7,565 nucleotides of DNA, taken from the NCBI GenBank assembly GCA_027445725.1, contig DAIAVG010000067.1:1-7565 (forward strand), read 5' to 3'. The notes under the pieces were generated by a model. It did no database searches. It had not been told where the DNA came from and was given only the letters and a program-made list of their open reading frames with translations. Positions within the stretch are counted from its first letter, which is position 1, and each line of letters opens with the position of its first letter. The stretch comes from Acidithiobacillus sp. (lineage in GTDB: Bacteria > Pseudomonadota > Gammaproteobacteria > Acidithiobacillales > Acidithiobacillaceae). The position numbers were made by a program, and so were the translations under genes. Positions 1 through 5,550 of the stretch are shown here, piece by piece.

Positions 1-871
1 GAAAAATCTCCGTGGCCGAAATGGCCATGGGCGAATCAAGGAAGACCGGCAGGTTGGCGGGGAGCTGGTTGTCGTTCATCATCTCGCGCAGGTAATACAG
101 TAAATCCTGGGCGCGCTCCAGGGCGAAGGTGGGAATGATGGCATTGCCGCCGCGTTTCAGGGTGTCGAGGATGGCATCGCGCAGCTCGTCTACCGAGGGC
201 CTGATGGCCTTGTGCAGGCGGTCGCCGTAGGTGGTTTCCATGACGATGACATCCGCCTGGGGTGCGGGGGTGGACGGGTTGATAATCGGCTTGCCGCGGT
301 TGCCCAGATCACCGGAGTAGACGATGCGCTGCTGCCTGCCCGCTTCACTGGCTTCTATCAGTATCCAGGCGGAACCGAGAATATGACCGGCATCTCCGAA
401 GGTCACACTGACGCCGGGGCAGACCTCTATTTTCTGCGCATAATCCGCGGTACGTCCGAAGCGATCCATAGTATCGAGGACGTCGGTGATGTCGTAAATG
501 GGCGCGGATTCCGTTCCACCCTGACGCTGGTGACGTCGGTTGGAGCGTCGCGCCTCTTCTGCCGCAAGGCCTGCTGCATCCATGAGCACCAGTCGCGCCA
601 GCTCACGGCTAGCTGCCGTGGTGATGATCTCGCCGCGAAAGCCGCGTTTCACCAGTAAGGGAATGCGTCCGCAGTGATCGAGATGGGCATGGGTCAGCAA
701 CAGATAATCAATATCTTTGGCATCAAAGCCGAACTCGGCGCGATTTTCTTCTTCCAGGTCATGCTTGCCCTGAAACAACCCGCAGTCGATGAGCAGCTTT
801 TTATCGCCAACGCTCAGAAAATGACAGGATCCGGTGACCCCCCCTGCGGCGCCATAAAATTGCATTTCCAT
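1..871 (-). CDS. MBL-fold beta-CASP ribonuclease-like hydrolase (3' end outside window)
   Basis: The 290 visible residues form the metallo-beta-lactamase core of an RNA-processing (CPSF/Ysh1-type) hydrolase. Visible motifs are HAHLDH at residues 61-66 (zinc motif II), a histidine in AGHILGSA at H163 (motif III), the aspartate of SGDLG at D188 (motif IV), and METTYGDR with E212, which fits beta-CASP motif A. The inserted beta-CASP domain has begun when the window ends, so motifs B and C and the C-terminal RNA-specificity domain cannot be seen; family members are usually about 450 residues. The start is well supported: AAAGGAG (878-884) lies 6 bases before the ATG, although a second ATG two codons in is possible. 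By family it is probably a zinc-dependent cytoplasmic exo- or endoribonuclease, but the substrate cannot be told from sequence. It lies 52 bases downstream of glgA on the same strand with no clear terminator between, so cotranscription is plausible. Confidence 0.9.
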   Translation of the reverse strand, partial: MEMQFYGAAGGVTGSCHFLSVGDKKLLIDCGLFQGKHDLEEENRAEFGFDAKDIDYLLLTHAHLDHCGRIPLLVKRGFRGEIITTAASRELARLVLMDAAGLAAEEARRSNRRHQRQGGTESAPIYDITDVLDTMDRFGRTADYAQKIEVCPGVSVTFGDAGHILGSAWILIEASEAGRQQRIVYSGDLGNRGKPIINPSTPAPQADVIVMETTYGDRLHKAIRPSVDELRDAILDTLKRGGNAIIPTFALERAQDLLYYLREMMNDNQLPANLPVFLDSPMAISATEIF

Positions 872-923
872 ATGGTTCTCCTTTAGTCCCCAGTATAGCG
901 AATCAGCGGCGAGCGGGAGGCGC

Positions 924-2387
924 TTAGTGATCACCTGCGCGCCGCGCCAGCACCTCGTAATAAAGCTGGAGATAGGCGCGTGCCGAGTGCTGCCAGCTAT
1001 AGTCGCCCGCCATGGCCTGATCTTGCAGATGTGACCACAGCGCCGGTTGACGGAACAGCGCCTCCGCGCGCAGCACGGCATGATGCAGGGCTGCGCTTTG
1101 CGGGCTGTCAAAAACAAATCCGTTGCGTTGCAGTGGGTGGCGGAAGTCGTCGGCATCGGTGACCGTGTCGGCCAGTCCGCCCGTGCGGTGGACGATAGGC
1201 AAGGTGCCGTAGCGCAGGCTATACATCTGGTTCAGGCCGCAGGGTTCGAAGCGGGAGGGCATGAGGAAGGCATCTGCGCCCGCTTCAATGTGATGGGATA
1301 GCCCTTCGTCAAAGGCGATGCGTGTCGCCATTTGCGCCGGATACGCCGCCGCTATCTCCAGCAGTTGCCGCTCAAAAAATTTATCGCCACTGCCCAATAC
1401 CACCACCTGCATGCCGCGGCGTAACAGATCCGGGAGAATATCCAGTACCATATCCGTCCCCTTCTGCTCCACCAGGCGGCTGATCATGCCGAGGAGGAAT
1501 ACCCCGGGATCGGGGTAGAGGCCGAGACTGCTCTGCAGTTGCGATTTGCACTGCGCCTTACCGAACCGATTTTGTAGCGAATAATGTGCGGGCAGATAAG
1601 GGTCCGCGCCGGGGTTCCAGTGGATGGCATCAATACCATTGAGAATGCCCGACAGATGCCCAGATCGGGTTTGCAGCAGCCCGTCCAGTCCCATACCGAA
1701 GGCGCTGCTCTGGATCTCCTCGGCATAGGTGGGGCTGACGGTGGTGAGCTGGTCGCTATAAGCCAGGCCCGCTTTCATAAAGGAAAAGGCCCCGTAGAGT
1801 TCCGTCCCGAGCCAGTGAAAATCTGCCGCCGGCAAGTGCAGTGGCGCCATGGCGCTGGGCGCAAAGCGACCCTGATAGGCCAGATTATGGATGGTGAAAA
1901 GGGTGGCGGGTCGTGTCGCGCCGATCCGCGCCTCCAGATCGAGCAGGTAGGGTATTAGTCCGGTTTGCCAGTCATTGGCATGGACGATATCCGGGCGCCA
2001 ATTGAGCCCCGATACACGTCCCTGGGCGATTTCGACGGCTACCCGGTTGAGCAGGGCAAAGCGCCGGTCATTGTCTGGCCAGTCTTCGCCTTGAGTATCC
2101 TGGTAAGGACCGCCGTCACGCTCATAATAAGCGGGGTAACGGAGGAAAAGAACCTGTGGTCGCTCTGCCAGCGACCACAGCTCGGTCGTTTCACCCGTAT
2201 AGGGCACGTTGACGGTGCAGCACCAGCGCAGATCATGTAGTGCCGGACGCCTATAGTAAGGCACCAACACGCGAACATCGACGCCCAGTTGCCCCAACGC
2301 CAGGGGCAAAGCCCCGCCGACATCCGCGAGGCCGCCTGTCTTGGAGTAGGGCGCCATCTCCGAGAGTACAAAAAGTGTTCGCAACAT
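924..2387 (-). CDS. glgA: Glycogen (starch) synthase, ADP-glucose type, GT5
   Basis: This enzyme transfers glucose from ADP-glucose to the growing alpha-1,4-glucan chain in cytoplasmic glycogen synthesis. The 487-residue length fits the family (about 477 in E. coli). The N-terminal GT-B domain opens with the donor-binding KTGGLADV loop at residues 16-23, followed by HANDW at 136-140, HNLAYQG at 167-173 and GILNGID at 247-253. The C-terminal domain has SRLVEQKG at 303-310 (conserved Arg and Lys of the phosphate site), the catalytic-region EPCGLNQMYS at 381-390 with E381, and RTGGLADTV at 401-409. The set looks intact and active. The start is fixed by the N-terminal motif; the ribosome site is weak (AGAAG about 11 bases upstream). 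No glgB, glgC, glgP or glgX is in the window. It diverges from the Kdo-transferase-like gene, and I found no convincing promoter for it in the 159-base gap. Confidence 0.97.
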   Translation of the reverse strand: MLRTLFVLSEMAPYSKTGGLADVGGALPLALGQLGVDVRVLVPYYRRPALHDLRWCCTVNVPYTGETTELWSLAERPQVLFLRYPAYYERDGGPYQDTQGEDWPDNDRRFALLNRVAVEIAQGRVSGLNWRPDIVHANDWQTGLIPYLLDLEARIGATRPATLFTIHNLAYQGRFAPSAMAPLHLPAADFHWLGTELYGAFSFMKAGLAYSDQLTTVSPTYAEEIQSSAFGMGLDGLLQTRSGHLSGILNGIDAIHWNPGADPYLPAHYSLQNRFGKAQCKSQLQSSLGLYPDPGVFLLGMISRLVEQKGTDMVLDILPDLLRRGMQVVVLGSGDKFFERQLLEIAAAYPAQMATRIAFDEGLSHHIEAGADAFLMPSRFEPCGLNQMYSLRYGTLPIVHRTGGLADTVTDADDFRHPLQRNGFVFDSPQSAALHHAVLRAEALFRQPALWSHLQDQAMAGDYSWQHSARAYLQLYYEVLARRAGDH

Positions 2388-2474
2388 AGGGCATGTGTTC
2401 TTCTTTGCTGAGCGTTGTTGCTAATGTAACACAAAAGCAGTGCGCGATTCATAAGCGCCTGCGCTGAGCAAATT

Positions 2475-2503
2475 TTGAATGATACGCCCATGTCGCCTAT
2501 CAT
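2475..2503 (+). promoter_or_regulatory. Candidate sigma-70 promoter for the Kdo-transferase-like gene
   Basis: TTGAAT at 2475-2480 (4 of 6 matches to TTGACA) and TATCAT at 2498-2503 (5 of 6 to TATAAT) are separated by exactly 17 bases. Transcription would begin near 2510, leaving a leader of roughly 37 bases before the AAGGAG ribosome site (2533-2538) and the ATG at 2547. The position also argues against the longer reading that would start translation at 2475, inside the -35 box. This is a by-eye match and is not experimentally supported. Confidence 0.55.
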
Positions 2504-2546
2504 CGCGGGTGGAAAAGCCCATAACTACCGCCAAGGAGTGATCTGT

Positions 2547-3116
2547 ATGGAATGGTGCGAGCGTTTTAAGGAGTTTCGGGACCGGAACCGTTGCGTTGCG
2601 TACTTCCCCAACCTGCACGAAGGCGAAGATGCTGAGGCCTATGGGATATTTATTTCTCTGATGCGGGTGAAGATGGGGATCATGGTGCTGGCGCCGGATC
2701 GGGAAGAACGCTACGAACCTGTTTATCGTGATGCGCTGAAATACCATCTGCAGACCATCCGCCATAGTCGTTTGTTCACCAGTTTTGTGCCCCTCAAAAC
2801 CCGCGTCTATTTTGTGGAAACGGCGGAGCTGCGCGATGCTTTCTATGGTTGCGTGGATTTTTGTGTGCCGGGCGGCACTCTGGCAGGCGGTGCAGTGGAT
2901 CTCGCCAAAGCCATCGCGGATGGTTGTCCCCTCATCCTCGGTCCGAAAATGCCGGATAACGCGGTACGTCAGGGCTTGTTGGCCGCCGGCGCTGCGGTAT
3001 GGGCGCGGGACAATGCGGAGATTGTCGATCTGGCGAAGGCCTGGCTGAGTGATCCGGCAGCGGCCAAGGCGGCGGCGGGGAAGGCAAAGGCGTGGTGGGG
3101 ACAGCATGGGGCTTAG
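2547..3116 (+). CDS. Stand-alone C-terminal half of a Kdo transferase-like (GT30) protein
   Basis: This 189-residue protein resembles the C-terminal nucleotide-sugar half of WaaA/KdtA, the CMP-Kdo:lipid A transferase. Matching landmarks in order are PNLHEGED (21-28; ASTHEGEE in typical WaaA), VLAPDREERY (47-56; like LVPRHPERF), the helix before CVPGGT (106-111; like VGGS), GCPLILGPKM (126-135; like GKPVLFGPHM) and the AAGAAVWARDNAEI helix region. The family is normally over 400 residues, so the whole N-terminal acceptor and catalytic domain is absent. The family's GGHNxLEP donor motif is replaced by GGAVDLAKA (114-122), with Lys where the conserved Glu should be. Catalysis as a Kdo transferase is therefore unlikely; a binding or regulatory role is possible but unproven. 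The start at 2547 is chosen because AAGGAG lies 8 bases upstream; an in-frame ATG at 2475 lacks this and would overlap the promoter. The family assignment is by motif memory only. Confidence 0.65.
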   Translation: MEWCERFKEFRDRNRCVAYFPNLHEGEDAEAYGIFISLMRVKMGIMVLAPDREERYEPVYRDALKYHLQTIRHSRLFTSFVPLKTRVYFVETAELRDAFYGCVDFCVPGGTLAGGAVDLAKAIADGCPLILGPKMPDNAVRQGLLAAGAAVWARDNAEIVDLAKAWLSDPAAAKAAAGKAKAWWGQHGA

Positions 3117-3139
3117 TACCTGCGTCCCTTCCCCGCAAC

Positions 3140-3180
3140 GCAAAAAAGCCCCGAACCAGCAAGGTGCGGGGCTTTTTTGC
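3140..3180. terminator. Shared bidirectional rho-independent terminator
   Basis: A perfect 14-bp inverted repeat, GCAAAAAAGCCCCG at 3140-3153 and its complement at 3167-3180, encloses a 13-base loop; A3155-C3157 can pair further with G3163-T3165. The GC-rich stem is bordered on both outer sides by an A6/T6 tract, so RNA from either strand ends in a hairpin followed by six U residues. It lies 23 bases after the stop of the rightward Kdo-transferase-like gene and 13 bases after the stop of the leftward repeat-protein gene, so it should stop both convergent transcripts. Confidence 0.93.
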
Positions 3181-3193
3181 GAGAGCTAGAAAA

Positions 3194-4900
3194 TCAGCCT
3201 TGCTTCAGCGCCTTCAGGAAGATGGAGGCGAAGCGCACGGCGAACTTCAGTACGAACTGGGTGTCTTTGGCGAAGAAGATTTTCATCAGACCGAAGATAC
3301 CGCCACCCTTGTTGTTCTCGTCCTTCATCTCGGTCCTGGTCTGCTCCAGCGCCTTCATCGCCTTGTTCACACCGCTGGCAAAGACTTCGTCGGAGGGGAT
3401 CATGGGGACGACTTGCGTCATTACCATGTTCAGCTTGCCGACCAGGCCGGCCTTCTGCAAGTTACCCACCAGCGCGAAGACGTCAGGCAGCATGTCCATC
3501 AGGTGGGCATCATGCAGGCCCTGAACAATTTCCTTGATACGCACGTTGATGCTTTCCGCATCGCCCCGTACAGTCTTGGCGCCGATCTGCGCGATTTCCA
3601 GCCAAGCCATGGCACCCTGGCTAATGGTGCTGCCGATGTGGCGGATGGTGCCGTCCTGCCAGAATTCGCCGACCATGTCTGCGGCGGTGCCGAAAGCAAT
3701 GCTGAGATCGCCGCGTGGCGTGATTAGCTCTTCCAGGTGGATGCCTTTGTCCTCAAGCGCCTTGGCCGCCGCCTGCAGTGAGTCGCCGACGGCTTCCGCC
3801 ATGCCCAGCAAGCTACCAACACGATCAGCCAGACTGTCAGAGCTACCCTGCGCCAGTGCCTTGGCACGCATCGCGATTTTCAGCCACTTTTCGGCTTCTT
3901 CCGCGAGGTCGTCCAGCTTTTCCGGCAGGTCCATGTCGCTGAGGATGTTGCGGACTGCGCCCACGCCATCTTTACCCGCCTGAATGAAGAAGCCCGCGCT
4001 CGCGGCATAGCCGGCGAGGCGCTCCACTTGATCCAGCAAGCCTTCTACCCGCTGAGCGAGATCTTCGGAGTTGCCTTGTGCCAGAGTCTTAACCCGCAGT
4101 GCGATGTGCATCCAGCGGCTGCCACCGGCACTAATAGTGGCGAGCGTGCCGCTCATGTCCGCGCCTTCCAGCACTTCCGGCATGGTGTCGCGCAGGGTAC
4201 CGATGGCGATGTTCATTTGCCCACCGAGGATTTCCGCTATGTCGAGCATGCCGCTCAGACGCGCCTGCAGGTTGGGGGCGTCGCCCTGAATGAGGCGCTG
4301 GGCCCGCTTGGCCATCTGAATCCACTGGTCGGCCATTTCCTGAATTTCGTCGAGGCGATCCGGCAGGTCGAGCTGGCCGACCATGTTGCCGACGACGCCG
4401 ACACCCTGTTTGGCGCTATCCATCCAATACTGGATGCTTGCGGTAGCGCCATGAATTTTCTGCACCATGTCTTCCGGATTTTCGCCGATGATGGGACATT
4501 TGAGCTCAGCACTGAGGGTGGAGATGGAGCTGAAGAAGCCGGCGCGCTGCAGGTTGCCGAGCAGTTGCAGGACTTCCTTCAGGGTCTTGTTGAGTTCAGC
4601 GTTCTGGACGTCGTTCAGCATGTTGCGCAGGCGATCCAGCGGCTCCTCACCGGAGTTGCCCTTAATGAAGGCTTGCAGCGACTCCGAGGCGCTCTGCAGT
4701 TGCTCCAGATACGGCTTCATGGTCTCCATGAGCTTGTCGGTATCGATGGCCTGCGGCAGTTCGTTGAGGATGTCGCGCAGCATCTGCAGCAGGTTCTGCA
4801 CCTGCAGGGCGGCGTCACCGACTTTGCCGAGTCCTTCCCATTGGCGTTCGTTGAGGGTGGTTACTGCTGCTGCTGACGATACTGCATTCGCGTTGGCCAT
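3194..4900 (-). CDS. Uncharacterised 568-residue helical repeat protein
   Basis: I do not recognise a named family. The protein looks almost wholly alpha-helical and soluble, with no signal peptide, no clear transmembrane span and a single cysteine (C135). Its middle alternates two modules: type 1 at residues 164-225 and 310-371, type 2 at 229-295 and 399-465. All four share a core of the form W-x-x-(I/M)-A, then a basic residue, then (Q/R)-G-(D/N/S) and an Arg about 8 residues later. A GNLQ(R/K)AG motif flanks the array at 115-121 and 479-485, and SAGFF recurs at 301-305. The C-terminus (535-568) is basic and amphipathic, with phenylalanine-rich helices such as KIFFAKDTQFVLKFAVRF, which could touch a membrane or a partner. 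GGGAGA (4911-4916) lies 10 bases before the ATG. It is monocistronic, between a shared terminator and a divergent promoter region. A scaffold or DUF1641-like role is only a guess. Confidence 0.85.
   Translation of the reverse strand: MANANAVSSAAAVTTLNERQWEGLGKVGDAALQVQNLLQMLRDILNELPQAIDTDKLMETMKPYLEQLQSASESLQAFIKGNSGEEPLDRLRNMLNDVQNAELNKTLKEVLQLLGNLQRAGFFSSISTLSAELKCPIIGENPEDMVQKIHGATASIQYWMDSAKQGVGVVGNMVGQLDLPDRLDEIQEMADQWIQMAKRAQRLIQGDAPNLQARLSGMLDIAEILGGQMNIAIGTLRDTMPEVLEGADMSGTLATISAGGSRWMHIALRVKTLAQGNSEDLAQRVEGLLDQVERLAGYAASAGFFIQAGKDGVGAVRNILSDMDLPEKLDDLAEEAEKWLKIAMRAKALAQGSSDSLADRVGSLLGMAEAVGDSLQAAAKALEDKGIHLEELITPRGDLSIAFGTAADMVGEFWQDGTIRHIGSTISQGAMAWLEIAQIGAKTVRGDAESINVRIKEIVQGLHDAHLMDMLPDVFALVGNLQKAGLVGKLNMVMTQVVPMIPSDEVFASGVNKAMKALEQTRTEMKDENNKGGGIFGLMKIFFAKDTQFVLKFAVRFASIFLKALKQG
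3506..3706 (-). repeat. Type 2 protein repeat, copy 2 (residues 399-465)
   Basis: Second copy of the type 2 module, 170 residues after the first and the most diverged of the four cores. It keeps TIS-x-G, W433-x-x-IA, the RGD turn at 445-447 and Arg454. The module is followed by the GNLQKAG motif that mirrors GNLQRAG near the N-terminus. Confidence 0.6.
3788..3973 (-). repeat. Type 1 protein repeat, copy 2 (residues 310-371)
   Basis: Second copy of the 62-residue type 1 module, 146 residues after the first. It keeps the DLP-x-x-LD turn and the Trp-led helix, starting at W339, followed by A-x-RA and QG. Confidence 0.8.
4016..4216 (-). repeat. Type 2 protein repeat, copy 1 (residues 229-295)
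   Basis: This 67-residue module aligns without gaps to residues 399-465, with about 16 identities counted by eye. Shared landmarks are IA-x-GT, D-x-x-x-E, TIS-x-G, W-x-x-IA and a Gly-Glu-Arg pattern. Its second half, from W263, is also close to the type 1 core at residues 339-371 (about 17 of 33 identical), which links the two module types. Confidence 0.65.
4226..4411 (-). repeat. Type 1 protein repeat, copy 1 (residues 164-225)
   Basis: This 62-residue module aligns without gaps to residues 310-371, with about 25 identities counted by eye. Shared landmarks are GVG-x-V, a DLP-x-x-LD turn, a Trp at 193, the A-x-RA helix, QG and L-x-x-R. At DNA level only short runs match (for example TCCGGCAGGTC at 4359-4369 and 3921-3931), so the duplication is old. 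Confidence 0.8.
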
Positions 4901-4940
4901 GATGCGCTGATCTCCCGCTGAAATAATGCCGCGATAAGTG

Positions 4941-4969
4941 CTTTTAATTAAGATGATTTATGCTTCCAA
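4941..4969 (-). promoter_or_regulatory. Weak candidate promoter for the repeat-protein gene
   Basis: Read on the minus strand, TTGGAA (4964-4969) and TAAAAG (4941-4946) are 17 bases apart; each matches the sigma-70 consensus at 4 of 6 positions. Transcription would begin near 4934, about 34 bases before the ATG. The surrounding DNA is AT-rich compared with the genes. The match is weak and could be chance. Confidence 0.3.
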
Positions 4970-5001
4970 GACCCGCCTTATTTACCACAAAAAGCGTCTC
5001 T

Positions 5002-5030
5002 TTCCTACCCGTGCCGGTCTGGCCTATGAT
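5002..5030 (+). promoter_or_regulatory. Candidate promoter for the DUF1841-pepF-fumC unit
   Basis: TATGAT at 5025-5030 is a good -10 box (5 of 6). The hexamer 17 bases upstream, TTCCTA at 5002-5007, is a poor -35 (3 of 6). Transcription would begin near 5037, giving a leader of about 24 bases before the ATG at 5061. It sits back to back with the promoter region of the leftward repeat-protein gene. Confidence 0.4.
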
Positions 5031-5060
5031 CTTCGGGTATGTTCTGACAGGCTAATCATT

Positions 5061-5507
5061 ATGCTTTATGGCACTAAACGAGAAACATATCGGCAGGTCT
5101 TTCTGGATAGTTGGCGCAGCTATCAGGAGGACCGTCCGCTGGAAGGGGTGCAAACGCGGATTGTCGCTGTCATTCTCCGCCATCCGGAATATCATGCCCT
5201 GCTGGCCGATGCGGAGCGCGGGCTGGAACAAGACTTTCCGCCCGAGCAGGGACGGAGTAACCCCTATATGCACCTGTCCCTGCATGTAGGGCTGGAGGAG
5301 ATGTTGGCATTGGGACAGCCTGCGGGTATTGTGGACCTCTTCGACAGCGCGCGCCGCAAGCTGGGTGAAACCGGCGCCGAACATCTTTTCGTGGATTGTC
5401 TGGGAGAGATGATGTGGCAGGCCCAACGCGCAGGACGCGCCCCGGAACTGACGGCGTTGTTGTCTTGCGTACGCCGTAGTCTGGGTTTACCGGAGATGGC
5501 GGGCTGA
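5061..5507 (+). CDS. DUF1841 family protein
   Basis: A 148-residue soluble protein matching my memory of the DUF1841 family, whose function is unknown. Recognisable features are the aromatic start MLYGTKRETYRQVFLDSW, HPEYH at 41-45, the acidic stretch leading to NPYMHLSLH at 67-75 with H71 and H75, and CLGEMMWQAQRAGRAP at 113-128. The conserved His and Glu residues could suggest a metal or ligand site, but this is inference. The family usually begins within a few residues of this ATG. The frame stays open back to 4938, but the extra 41 residues do not look like the family and would span the promoter. The ribosome site is poor (AGG about 9 bases upstream). It is first in a rightward unit, 43 bases before the pepF start, with no terminator between. 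Confidence 0.88.
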   Translation: MLYGTKRETYRQVFLDSWRSYQEDRPLEGVQTRIVAVILRHPEYHALLADAERGLEQDFPPEQGRSNPYMHLSLHVGLEEMLALGQPAGIVDLFDSARRKLGETGAEHLFVDCLGEMMWQAQRAGRAPELTALLSCVRRSLGLPEMAG

Positions 5508-5537
5508 ACGGCGGCGCCAATCAAACATTACTCGGAT

Positions 5538-5542
5538 GGAGA
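5538..5542 (+). promoter_or_regulatory. Ribosome binding site that decides the pepF start
   Basis: GGAGA lies 8 bases before the ATG at 5551. The earlier in-frame ATG at 5536 overlaps this site and has no purine-rich site of its own, so 5551 is preferred; the difference is only five residues. Confidence 0.7.
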
Positions 5543-5550
5543 ATAACAGC

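Noticed and set aside
892..897. TATACT on the minus strand as a -10 box for the beta-CASP gene
   Set aside because: The hexamer 17 bases upstream is CCTCCC, with no similarity to a -35 box, so I do not list it as a promoter, though a weak internal start is possible.
2407..2469. GCTGAGC occurring twice (2407-2413 and 2463-2469) and an AGCGC-CT-GCGCT dyad at 2454-2465 between glgA and its divergent neighbour
   Set aside because: The repeats are short and GC-rich, and chance occurrence is likely. No known operator matches, so they are not called as regulatory sites.
2039..2503. A 154-codon minus-strand frame overlapping the glgA start
   Set aside because: It is an out-of-frame reading of the glgA 5' region, rich in Arg, Trp and Cys, with no family resemblance.
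2421..3143. A 240-codon minus-strand open frame opposite the Kdo-transferase-like gene
   Set aside because: It is also in exact codon register with the plus-strand gene, crosses the divergent promoter region and resembles no family I know.
4028..4876. A 282-codon open frame on the plus strand opposite the repeat-protein gene
   Set aside because: Its codons are exactly in register with those of the minus-strand gene, where TTA, CTA and TCA are rare, so stops are absent by composition. The product is a mirror of Leu/Gln/Ala codons and has no ribosome site of note.
4938..5060. Longer start for the DUF1841 gene
   Set aside because: The added 41 residues do not look like the family N-terminus and would cover the TATGAT promoter element.
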